From Mesostigma viride (taxonomy: Eukaryota > Streptophyta > Mesostigmatophyceae > Mesostigmatales > Mesostigmataceae): DNA of 33,313 nt. A program made the position numbers and the translations under genes. The DNA lies in the NCBI GenBank assembly GCA_009746045.1, contig RPFO01000971.1, positions 1 to 33,313 of the forward strand. The letters are read 5' to 3'. The notes under the pieces were generated by a model that saw only the letters and a list, made by a program, of their open reading frames with translations, had not been told where the DNA came from and ran no database searches. Shown piece by piece: positions 18,363 through 26,400 of this stretch (position 1 is its first letter; every line of letters starts with the position of its first letter).

Positions 18363-19355
18363 GAGGGGTGTGCCAAACTGTACCTCAACCACGTCTTCCG
18401 GTTCCACGGGCTCAGCCGCCAGTTCATCTCGGACCGGGACACGCTCTTCACCGCCCGGTTCTGGCAGGAGTTCTTCGACTGCCTGGGAACCAAGGTGTCG
18501 CTAGGGACGGCTTATCACAGCTCGTCCTCCCATCTGGTGGAGCGACTCAACCGCACGGTACAGGAAACCATGCGCCATTACACCGACGAGGTGGGCAGCA
18601 ACTGGGAGGAGTTGCTGTGCTTGGTGGAGTTCTCCCTGAACAACGCACCACAGGCAGCCCATGGCCTAACCCCGTTCTTTCTCAACACGGGAAGGCATCC
18701 GCTGACGCCGACCGACTTGCTGACGAGTCCGGCACTGGCGGAACCGGAGGTGCTGCGCACTACTCTGGCGGGCGTGAGCAGCCTGCTGGAAAAGATGCGC
18801 CAAGCTCACAACAGTGCGGTTAAAGGGTACCGGGCCGCTGCCGAGCGCAACATGGCTCGCGTGGAAGGCAAGCGGGACTCTAGAGCACCGGACATCGAGG
18901 TCGGGGACTGGGTCCTGGTAGAGGGACCCCAGCTCGGTCGATTCTCCCAGAAGGTGGAAGGGGAGCTCAAAACGAAGCTCCGGCCCATGTACCTGGGGCC
19001 CCACCAAGTGCTGGAGAAATGGGATGATGTCATGTTCAAGGTGGACGTGCCCATCTCATGGGGCACCGCAACAACCTTCCACCGCGACCAGCTCAAGCTG
19101 TACCACCAGAACTCGATCCAGGGTAGACTCAATCCCCCGGCTCCTGTGGAATACGATCCGGAGACAGGGGAACAGGAGGACGAGGTCGAGGAGATTGTCG
19201 CCCATCGCGATTTCGGGCGTGGTCGACAACGCCAATATCGGATCCGGTGGAAGTTCTCTCGATATGGGGCAGAGGCCTCTTGGCGGACGGAGAAGGAGCT
19301 CTCTGGCTGCAAGCGGTTGCTAGACGCGTACAAGAAGGTCCACAGGTTGCAATAG
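18363..19355 (+). pseudogene. Chromovirus pol, third part: rest of integrase core and chromodomain
   Basis: The frame continues the integrase with SRQFISDRDTLF (second catalytic Asp) and SSHLVERLNRTVQE (catalytic Glu), so the D-D-E triad is complete across the insert. The C-terminal part has a GDWVL block and YLGPHQVLEKW, the GPY/F-like module. It ends with a chromodomain (VEEIVAHRDF, then YRIRWKF, then ASWRTEKEL and a final helix), which in chromoviruses directs integration to particular chromatin. The stop is at 19353-19355. The extra ORF starts 45 bases downstream. Confidence 0.95.
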
Positions 19356-19357
19356 AG

Positions 19358-19409
19358 GTATGTACATACACTTAGAGGTATGTACATACACATAGAGGTA
19401 TGTACATAC
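19358..19409 (+). repeat. Three copies of the palindrome GTATGTACATAC at the pol/extra-ORF junction
   Basis: A 12-bp perfect palindrome is repeated at 19358, 19378 and 19398 with a period of 20 bp, directly after the pol stop. Each holds an ATG. Because 20 is not a multiple of 3, the ATGs fall in three different frames, and only the last (19400) opens the long ORF. Each GAG|GTATGT also looks like a splice donor. Confidence 0.85.
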
Positions 19410-21607
19410 CACAGGTACACAGTACACTAGTCGGTATGACACACCGGTACTCACAGGTGTTGCCTCGCTGCTCGTGGTCATTCCTTGTACAACAGACGGG
19501 CTCCCCAGAGGAGACTCGATCCAGCCCCAGAGGCAGCCCCAGAGGCAGTGATTCCAGCAGTCCCTTGGTGCGGTTCACACCCCCAGCCTCCCCAGAGGAG
19601 CCGGCAGGGTTCGTGCCAACTTGGACCAGTTTTGGCAAGAGGCGACGGTCGGAAGACATGAAGGAGCAGGGGTCGGATATAGCCGCGACCGCCAACGAGA
19701 ACAACCGTGAGACCTTTAATCCGCGGACGTTTCTGCCCGACTACGGCCAGGAGGGCGTGTTCTTGGCGCGTCGACGGCGCAGGCACGGCAAGGCCGATCA
19801 AGACTACCTGGCCTCCTCGGTTCTGGAGTGGCCCCGCGATCGACACGAGAAGTTCCGCAAATCCGTGCAAAGGCATTGCGGGTTCAAAGTCGAGACCCGG
19901 ACGGCGATTCGAGGGAATGTGGCGGTAGGGACAGCTTGGGAGGACCACGCACCCAGCTGTGCCTGCGACCGTTGCGTGACTACGGTGTCGGCCCTCATGG
20001 CCTACCCACGCCTCATGTTCTTGCTCGTCGCACCGGCACGACGTCAGACCCTGCAGTGGGCCTACCGGGGTTTGCCGCCAGACGGGGCCTTACGGGGCCC
20101 GTTCTGCACCACCAACGGCCAGTACTCCCTTCGGCAGGCGCTGGACCGTATCGTGGAATTGGACGAGGCGGATGATCGCGGAGGGGAGGGCCCCGATGAT
20201 GAGGAATACGGGAGTGAAGACGACGACCTGTTTCCGCCGCGTCCGGCGCCCCGGGAACCTGCCCCCTCAGCCGGCAACGCCTCGCGCGACCCCCGCCGCC
20301 GTGAGAACTCGGGTGACCGCAGCTCACAGGACGCGTCCCGCTCCAGAGAGGCTTCCCAGGGTGTGGGTGTACGCCCGGGGGCGCGTGAGGAGGAAAGGTC
20401 CTTTCGGCGGACCTGGGACCAGGCAACGGCCCACCAACGACCACACTCGGGGTCGCGGTCGCCAAAGACGGCCCCAGAGGTCGTACCCTCGGCTGGTCGT
20501 GGCAAGGCGGTGGCGGACACGTCTACTGCACAGGCCCAACGTTCGACCCCAGAGGTCGCACCATCGGCTAATCGTGGCAAGTCTGTTGCGGACCCATCTA
20601 CCGCGAAGACCCAACGATCGACCCCAGAGGTCGCTCCGCCAGAAGCCAGTGGTACGGCTGTCCCCGGCCCGTCGTCCGTGCAGTCAACACGGTCGAATAC
20701 TGAGGTAGAAATTGCTCAACCTGCGGGTCGCGGTCAGGTGCCAGAAGTTCAGGCGCTCGCGCCAGCAATTCCGGGCCCGCCGCCCTGTCACCAGGGGTTT
20801 GCGCCGGTTGTGCCATGGACGATGGGGGACTACATCCGGCCGCTGCCCGGTCGCACTGTCACCTACGGGGGCAGACGCCCCCGCATGGAGATTTTATCGG
20901 TGGCTTGGCATCGGGACGCGGACATCCAGCTGCGGGCTCCATACGAGTGTGGGGGCCATGCGCTAGCGTTTACTCCAGGGCCCTGGTGTTACAAGGACCG
21001 AGGGGCGTACATGGAATTGCTGAGAGTGGACCTGTATCCCCACATCCCCCACCGGGTGCCTCGGCAGATCACCCCTGGTGAGCCCTTTCCGTTCAGTGTG
21101 GATGGGGTGACGCGTTACGCCCCGGAGGGCGATCATTGGGATTACCATGTGGCGGGTTTCCCCCGTGTGGTGAAGCCCCCCAAGCTGGCTCCGAACGCTT
21201 TGGCGTTCCTGCACGGCGTCGCCCCCGACTTCATGGATGATCGCTTGGGCCCGCCGGCAACGGAGGTCGATCTGGGACAGGTGGCCACCGTGATGCTGGG
21301 TATGGGGGAAACATATGTGGCGGATTACCGCTGTGGGGTAGTGGACAGGAACGTCAAGTCCCTTCTGTTCACCTTCCCGGAGTACATGGCCGCCTTCCTC
21401 TCCATGTGGCCTCCCAACGCGTGGGACCGTTTGTCCCTGTCCGGACGCCGTGGCACTGGCAAGCCGGAGCAGTGGGCCTTCGAGGAGGATCTCCTGAGGT
21501 TCCCAGGGACTCGGGGCCCCCAGGCCACGGAGCACGGCGAGCGAGTCTATCGGTGGGCGTACCAGCAGCAGCAGATGGTGCGGGACAGGCGAGGCCATGG
21601 CCGCTGA
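19400..21607 (+). CDS. Extra 3' ORF of the chromovirus (735 codons), unknown function
   Basis: An intact sense ORF lies between pol and the purine tract, in the env position. It has no signal peptide or clear membrane segment, so it is not an obvious envelope protein. The N-terminus is Ser/Pro/Arg-rich. A compact region at about residues 110-260 contains CACDRC. An acidic stretch (DDEEYGSEDDD) follows. A disordered region holds about four degenerate 25-residue repeats of the type RSTPEVAPSANRGKSVADPS (about 353-445). A non-repetitive 280-residue C-terminal region rich in aromatic residues completes it. Seven CCAGA-loop hairpins lie in its RNA. Additional ORFs in this position are known in plant LTR elements, but I recognise no family. 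Confidence 0.8.
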   Translation: MYIPQVHSTLVGMTHRYSQVLPRCSWSFLVQQTGSPEETRSSPRGSPRGSDSSSPLVRFTPPASPEEPAGFVPTWTSFGKRRRSEDMKEQGSDIAATANENNRETFNPRTFLPDYGQEGVFLARRRRRHGKADQDYLASSVLEWPRDRHEKFRKSVQRHCGFKVETRTAIRGNVAVGTAWEDHAPSCACDRCVTTVSALMAYPRLMFLLVAPARRQTLQWAYRGLPPDGALRGPFCTTNGQYSLRQALDRIVELDEADDRGGEGPDDEEYGSEDDDLFPPRPAPREPAPSAGNASRDPRRRENSGDRSSQDASRSREASQGVGVRPGAREEERSFRRTWDQATAHQRPHSGSRSPKTAPEVVPSAGRGKAVADTSTAQAQRSTPEVAPSANRGKSVADPSTAKTQRSTPEVAPPEASGTAVPGPSSVQSTRSNTEVEIAQPAGRGQVPEVQALAPAIPGPPPCHQGFAPVVPWTMGDYIRPLPGRTVTYGGRRPRMEILSVAWHRDADIQLRAPYECGGHALAFTPGPWCYKDRGAYMELLRVDLYPHIPHRVPRQITPGEPFPFSVDGVTRYAPEGDHWDYHVAGFPRVVKPPKLAPNALAFLHGVAPDFMDDRLGPPATEVDLGQVATVMLGMGETYVADYRCGVVDRNVKSLLFTFPEYMAAFLSMWPPNAWDRLSLSGRRGTGKPEQWAFEEDLLRFPGTRGPQATEHGERVYRWAYQQQQMVRDRRGHGR
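19501..19600 (+). promoter_or_regulatory. Cluster of four CCAGA-loop hairpins
   Basis: 19501-19513 is CTCC/GGAG, 19524-19534 is GCC/GGC, 19536-19546 is GCC/GGC and 19588-19600 is CTCC/GGAG. Numbers 1 and 4 read P-E in the ORF, while 2 and 3 read P-R-G in another codon phase. The nucleotide motif is thus kept irrespective of frame. Confidence 0.55.
20468..20633 (+). promoter_or_regulatory. Cluster of three CCAGA-loop hairpins
   Basis: 20468-20484 is ACGGCC/GGTCGT (6 bp, one G-T). 20544-20558 and 20619-20633 are CGACC/GGTCG (5 bp). They are spaced 75 bp apart within the coding repeats, so these three partly share a common origin by tandem duplication. Confidence 0.55.
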
Positions 21608-21880
21608 CCAGGAGGGTCGGCGGTGGTACGGTGATAGCTGGAAGGATTCCATTATTTGACTACGTCAAGGCTTGCCCCTGTGTGGCAAGTTCTGGGGGAA
21701 TTGGTTTTACTAGTCCGATGGGTGAACATGGGCTGGGACATAGTACCCCTATGGTCAATCTGATTTTTGCCCTGCGTGGCAAGTAGAATAACCCTGTGTG
21801 GTTAGTAGCATGTTTGTTGTGTGCTTTCTCTCTTTAGTTGCTGGTCCTTATCTACATGACGGTAGGGACTACCGTCCCCC

Positions 21881-21895
21881 GGGGAGGGGGAGGAG
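21881..21895 (+). other. Polypurine tract
   Basis: Fifteen purines, GGGGAGGGGGAGGAG, directly abut the 3' LTR and would prime plus-strand DNA synthesis. The 270 bases before it, after the extra ORF stop, have no gene. Confidence 0.9.
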
Positions 21896-22582
21896 TGTTG
21901 CGAACCCGACCCTTGGAACGGGCGCAACAATGGAATAAATTATGTATTTTGGCTTGTTGTCATAAGTCCGTAGGACTTTGGGACTCATTTCGGGACTTAA
22001 TTTGGGAATTGTCCCTTGGTCAGGACTTTTGTATGGAACTATGATAGTTTGTGTGATTCGGACCGGTTATTTTGGGCCTAGGTTGATGTACGAGATCTTC
22101 TAGAGCTAGTAGGCCGGTGCAGTCGCGCCGCGCTGCGTACTTTATAGCTGGTTGAGATATTGTACCCATGCGTGGATTCTGTAGCCTGGCGAGGGTCGAT
22201 GTCGACCCGAGGATCTTGTGTGGACTGCATGTTTCGGAATTCTCTGGAAGGCCGGCGCCATGTCGGCGCCCCTTGCCAGCCTGGTGGCAGACCTAGGTGA
22301 AATTGGTCCGAGGACGAGAGTCTCGTCCTCTTGGTTCGGAATAAAGTGTGTGTTTTCACCTGTCTGAACCTGGGGCATAATTCCAACTGCATTTGGTAGC
22401 TCCATCCTAAATGTGGATTGTGTAGATTAATGCAATATTAATCAACGCGAGCCGTAACAGGCCTAAAGCCACGCCTGTTCCGTTAATCCCACTCCCAGAG
22501 AGTGGTCGTGGTTAGCCAAGAAACCGGGAATAACCTACCTTAACAATAGGATCTTTCGCACGACCCAGATGGGTTCGTTACA
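21896..22582 (+). repeat. 3' LTR of the chromovirus (687 bp)
   Basis: No difference to 1671-2357 was found by reading the two side by side. It is followed by the target duplication AGATG (22583-22587). It carries the second copies of the poly(A) hairpin (22310-22345) and of the LTR CCAGA hairpin (22489-22505). Confidence 0.95.
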
Positions 22583-22889
22583 AGATGACCGTCAGTAGCC
22601 GATGCGAAACATGGTTGAGCCCAGGGGTATAAAGATCCTTGGCATCCAGCGGGGAGGACCCCTTTGTCTCCGTGACCACGGGCCTTACCCGGAACACCAC
22701 CGAAGAGTTGGTCTCGTCCGGCTTGTAGGTGAGCACGAACTTCAACCGCAACCGCGTGGCCCCGGCTGGCACACTCTCCAATCCTCGGTAACCTCGCGCT
22801 CTCGCCACTGCTCCTTGGCTCGAATGAACGCGTCGCGCCACAAAGCAAACTTGAGAGGATCTTGACAGTCCAGGACAAGTTGCTCCCAC
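22583..22889 (-). pseudogene. Copia-like reverse transcriptase, N-terminal part
   Basis: The minus-strand frame reads LESVPAGATRLRLKFVLTYK, the copia RT entry block (equivalent to W-x-L-V-x-x-P-x-G-x-x-x-x-x-K-W-V-x-K-x-K). It stays open to the chromovirus insertion point, where it joins 1670 in frame. It is -1 relative to the protease-like frame. The shift lies near 22775 at a GTGTG, where loss of one GT would fuse the frames, so a 2-bp duplication is a likely cause. Upstream residues in this frame are not convincing protein. Confidence 0.8.
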
Positions 22890-23650
22890 GTCACAGGGCT
22901 ATCCGCCGCCAGTGAGTGTGAGTGGAGGCCGAAGCTGCGCGGGTGCCAATCCTGAGGCTGAATGATGGACTGGACGAGCGGCGGTGTGGAAAACGCCGCC
23001 ATCGGTAAGCGCCGCACGACGCCGGGCTGCCCGACCACCACCCCCAATGGAGCGTGGTACTCGCGAAGCGGGATGCTGCCCACCCCCGCGACTGACAGCA
23101 AGTCAGCGGACACTGAGAACCCCGGGTATGATACGAAAGGTTCGCCCAGCAAGGCCACATCCTCGTAGCCATCCACGACGTGAAACGGCGTGTCAATGCC
23201 CAACACCGGCAGCACCACCATCCCGGTAACTTGATATGCCGAAGTGCCTGCAAAGTCGGTCACCGATTTGTACGGCGACTCTAGCACTGGATACAGGGTG
23301 GCTGCCCGACGAGAGATAATAGACACGGATGCTTGCGTGTCCACAGCCACCAGCTGCCACGGTCTACACGTAGGAAACAAGGCTGACTTAACCGGCCTGA
23401 CCCCCTGTGAGAGAGTTTTGACCTGAGCCACCCCTGATGCAGCTTTCGCTTTAAGCGCCTGAGCACGCCACAAGGCCGTGACCGTTGAAGCCAGGTCCCT
23501 AGGTGGGCGAGGCGCATGGGCAGGACCCTGACCCTCCGGCGAGGCCACGCTAGGCGGGCCTCCCACATTATCCGTGGCTAGCACAGGAGGTGAGTCACTA
23601 CGTGCACTAGGTCCCGTCAAACCCACCCCATCCTCATCCCACCCATCCAC
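22742..23650 (-). CDS. Copia-like polyprotein segment with a retropepsin-like domain
   Basis: The open frame is -1 to the Gag-integrase frame and overlaps it; the listed 23650 is a GTG, not a real start. At about residues 105-215 it has LVAVDTQASVSIISRRAATLYPV, followed by a spaced pattern ending in VALLGEPFV. This fits an aspartic protease (D-T/S-G-A near the start, I/L-L-G near the end), except that the catalytic DTGA reads DTQA (runs quoted: VAVDTQASVSII and VALLGEPFV). It is followed by a linker with W/E-rich helices (KFALWRDAFIRAKEQW) leading into RT. In Ty1/copia elements the protease should precede integrase, whereas here it follows it. Confidence 0.6.
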   Translation of the reverse strand: MDGWDEDGVGLTGPSARSDSPPVLATDNVGGPPSVASPEGQGPAHAPRPPRDLASTVTALWRAQALKAKAASGVAQVKTLSQGVRPVKSALFPTCRPWQLVAVDTQASVSIISRRAATLYPVLESPYKSVTDFAGTSAYQVTGMVVLPVLGIDTPFHVVDGYEDVALLGEPFVSYPGFSVSADLLSVAGVGSIPLREYHAPLGVVVGQPGVVRRLPMAAFSTPPLVQSIIQPQDWHPRSFGLHSHSLAADSPVTWEQLVLDCQDPLKFALWRDAFIRAKEQWREREVTEDWRVCQPGPRGCG

Positions 23651-26400
23651 GGGGTCATATTGGGGCCCAGGGGAGGGGGGGGTGTAGCTGTGTCTGCCCC
23701 TGGGAGCGACCCGTGGGGTACCACCTCAGATGCTACGACAGGCGCATTATCCTTCACTACCCACCCCAGTGCCCTGTTGGCTGCCAGCTCACTCTCCATG
23801 CTATCCCCTTGCTTATAGCCTGCCACCGATGCCCATGGTACCCTATACACCCGATCATTCCACTCTATGTCTATGACCCGCAGCGGCCAGTCTAACTTTG
23901 TGATGGCCCCAGGCCCCTGCATGGTGCCCCGTTTGCCGCTGGGCGAGCTCTCCTTGTGGAACATGACCAACTGCCCGACCTCAAAAGCGCTAGACAAATC
24001 AGGCAGCGTGGCATCCTTGAGCCGCAGCTTGGCGGCGGTATCCTGTAGATGCTGTTGGTATGCCTCTACTACCTCGGGTGAGTAGGTGCCCGCTGACAGC
24101 CCCCGAGGCGTGACTAGCCCAAAGCCCTTGACATCAAGCACGTGCCTATGGTTGCACACATGCATGAGCTCCTTGCACCACGCCGTCTTGACCGCGTAGG
24201 ATTTGCCATGTGGGTTATCCTGTCGCTTGGCTGCCACAGTCTTGACATAGCTTACAGTGCGATCTATCATGCCCATATTGCCGTGATCCTCACGCCCCAC
24301 GATGACCACGGCCTCCATCCCCGGCAAACCTTGCACACAGCGGAACTGCTGGTCTAGCATGAGCTCCACTACGGGATGAAAGAAAGCCAGGCTGATCTTG
24401 ATAGCCCTGTGCAGGTCAGCCTCAAACATGTGAGGCAGCGGCTCAATGTAGGTGGCCTTGCTGAACCTATCCTTGACTATGAAATAGGTGTCCCCCCCTT
24501 CCATGTGCATGACATCCCCCACAAGGTACCCTCGCTCCAAGGGTGGAGTCTTGGCATGCCGCCTACGCGACTTCTTCCTGATCTTGATGCAGGCAGGACA
24601 CTGAGCACGCACATTCTTCAGCTCGTTGTATAAAGGTGCCCCCAACATGTGTGCCCCCTCTACCTCGGCTTGGGCCTCATGCCCGTATGCACGGTGCATC
24701 TGGTATGCTAACAGTTTCAGGGTGACAGCCTGAGGTGCAGTGGCATTGTCAGGATTCTCAACAGGTGGGGTGACTACTGGGGTAGTGACATTGGCTAACT
24801 GGGCAGCTTCAGAGGCTGCACGAAAGGCCGCCCGTGTGAGCACCTTGCCAATGTGAAGATCCACACTAGGGTGGTGTGTACCGAGAACATCTGCCCGCCC
24901 AGCATTCTCTTGCACTGTCACAACATTCCTCATAGGCCCAACCGCCCCAGTATCTAGCTGGGGTGCTGCAGTAGTGCTTGGTCGCTCGGCGTTGTACACA
25001 CCCGACCTAGAAGACACCACATTGCTTAGGTCACGCATTGTAGACCCGTGCTCAGGAAGCACGTGATCCTGGCGCGACAGAGCCAGAGCAGCATCAACGG
25101 ATTGCGTGAGCACATCACGGAATGAGACAGAGGATGCAGTCACGTTGCTTTTAGGAACGACGTCAGGCTCTACGACGGCCCGGTTCAGCGTGACGCATTG
25201 AGCAAAAGAAGGGGTATCGAGCGTGCTCTCACCTGACTTTCGTGCTGCCCGTCGCTCTGCCCACTCCTCGCGTGTGCCGTGGACGACGATGCGCTTGGCC
25301 TTGCACGCCTCCACGCTGTGACCACGCAGAACGTCGTGGCACTTGCGGCAAAGGTTGTCCTCGAGCTCCAGGTCCGGGCGAACTCGGCAGTCATCCCGGA
25401 CATGGCGACGTCCGAAGCAGCGCTCACAGCGTTGCTTGCGGTCAGTAGACGCCCCCTGCTGCCGCTTGGCCGGGGGATGATCACCCTGCTTGGCGTCGCC
25501 ACCATGCCCGCGCTTGCGCCCTCGCTGGCCCCCGTTGTTGCCGTGGCCGACGACCTTTTTCAGGATGGCCGTAAGCTCCGACCGCGTAATTGGAGCCTCT
25601 GCGCCTGAAGAAGAAGACGCGCCGGCATCCACCTTGCGCAGGGATGGCAGAGCAGCCGAGGCAGCCGGCTTGGACTGCGCACTCTTGAAGCATGAGATCA
25701 AATACAGCATGCCCTCGTCGAAACTGACGGCACTCTTCTTTTTGAGTTCCGTCGCTATGGTCAGATGCACATCCGACGAGAGGTCGCATTTCTTGAGAAA
25801 TCGATTGCACAGGAAAATGGGCTTGAGAGTATCTAGCAGCTTGTGCTTGTGCACGAAGACCTGGAAATCACGTGCAGCCCCGGGCAAATTTGCCTTATTA
25901 ACTGCATAGCCCTCGAAGTCGTTGAAGGCTTGCTCGTCGGCCTCTTCCTTAGACCGCGACAAGTGGGCATCTAGACCGTTGTAAAAAACTTCCCAGGTTT
26001 GTTTGTTGTCGTCCGCAATGCGAACTAGATTGGCAATGTTTGGGTGCTTTGTTGTACTGCAGAATACTGCACGGAACTTGCCAATCAGCTCCGAATCTTT
26101 GTCTGCGCGTCCATCGCGCAGACGCTTGAGAGCAGCTAGAAAATCTGCTGCGTCGTCCGCCGTATAGTCGGCCGGTAGATCCGCGGGCACCTCCGTTTGC
26201 TTGAGAGGGCCGCGATTTAGTGCATCGTCAGCAGCAAGCATCAGATGCTTGAACTGCTTGGCCAGTTCAGGTTGCGCCACGAGGGTTTGCATCAACCTCG
26301 TGGCCTCGTCCGCACTAAAGCGTGGCAGGACGGACCCTGCGGCCTCGCCACTTGGCGTATCTGTGTGTTCGCCCGTGCGGCTCCGTGTACCGGAAGCCAT
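23617..26400 (-). CDS. Copia-like Gag and integrase polyprotein
   Basis: It starts with ATG at 26400 and is open for 927 codons. Residues 1-270 are a Gag-like helical region. Two zinc knuckles follow, CERCFGRRHVRDDC (CX2CX4HX4C, about 325) and CRKCHDVLRGHSVEAC (CX2CX6HX4C, about 355). A linker of about 200 residues contains LDTGAVG, possibly a protease relic. The integrase zinc finger has HRAYGH (about 570) and CPAC (about 600). The core has GDVMHMEGGDTYFIVKDRFS, LMLDQQF and GNMGMIDRT. Aligned with copia, the first Asp reads Glu (HMEGG) and the final Glu reads Gly (GMGMIDR-type block), so the triad looks altered. A QGPGAITKL block recalls GPY/F. It ends after a C8 run where a -1 shift enters the next frame. 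Confidence 0.8.
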   Translation of the reverse strand: MASGTRSRTGEHTDTPSGEAAGSVLPRFSADEATRLMQTLVAQPELAKQFKHLMLAADDALNRGPLKQTEVPADLPADYTADDAADFLAALKRLRDGRADKDSELIGKFRAVFCSTTKHPNIANLVRIADDNKQTWEVFYNGLDAHLSRSKEEADEQAFNDFEGYAVNKANLPGAARDFQVFVHKHKLLDTLKPIFLCNRFLKKCDLSSDVHLTIATELKKKSAVSFDEGMLYLISCFKSAQSKPAASAALPSLRKVDAGASSSSGAEAPITRSELTAILKKVVGHGNNGGQRGRKRGHGGDAKQGDHPPAKRQQGASTDRKQRCERCFGRRHVRDDCRVRPDLELEDNLCRKCHDVLRGHSVEACKAKRIVVHGTREEWAERRAARKSGESTLDTPSFAQCVTLNRAVVEPDVVPKSNVTASSVSFRDVLTQSVDAALALSRQDHVLPEHGSTMRDLSNVVSSRSGVYNAERPSTTAAPQLDTGAVGPMRNVVTVQENAGRADVLGTHHPSVDLHIGKVLTRAAFRAASEAAQLANVTTPVVTPPVENPDNATAPQAVTLKLLAYQMHRAYGHEAQAEVEGAHMLGAPLYNELKNVRAQCPACIKIRKKSRRRHAKTPPLERGYLVGDVMHMEGGDTYFIVKDRFSKATYIEPLPHMFEADLHRAIKISLAFFHPVVELMLDQQFRCVQGLPGMEAVVIVGREDHGNMGMIDRTVSYVKTVAAKRQDNPHGKSYAVKTAWCKELMHVCNHRHVLDVKGFGLVTPRGLSAGTYSPEVVEAYQQHLQDTAAKLRLKDATLPDLSSAFEVGQLVMFHKESSPSGKRGTMQGPGAITKLDWPLRVIDIEWNDRVYRVPWASVAGYKQGDSMESELAANRALGWVVKDNAPVVASEVVPHGSLPGADTATPPPPLGPNMTPWMGGMRMGWV

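Larger units (their letters stand above)
1671..22582 (+). mobile_element. Ty3/gypsy chromovirus LTR retrotransposon with nested insertions
   Basis: A complete element spans 20,912 bp: 5' LTR, PBS-like site, leader, small viroplasmin-like ORF, gag, PR-RT-RNase H, integrase with chromodomain, extra ORF, purine tract and 3' LTR. The PR-RT-RH-IN order and the C-terminal chromodomain place it among chromoviruses. About 9.3 kb of the span is foreign: a DNA transposon (8274-16698) and a palindromic element (17443-18362), both in pol. Without these two and their target duplications the element would be about 11.6 kb. The LTRs read as identical, so insertion is recent. The catalytic domains show no other breaks, but gag is spread over two frames. 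Confidence 0.95.

Noticed and set aside
18720-18746. Hammerhead-ribozyme-like CTGACGAGTC word
   Set aside because: It lies in the integrase coding frame and lacks the GAAA core and a matching stem III, so it is chance.
19400-21607. Envelope gene
   Set aside because: The position fits, but no signal peptide, transmembrane segment or fusion-like region is visible.
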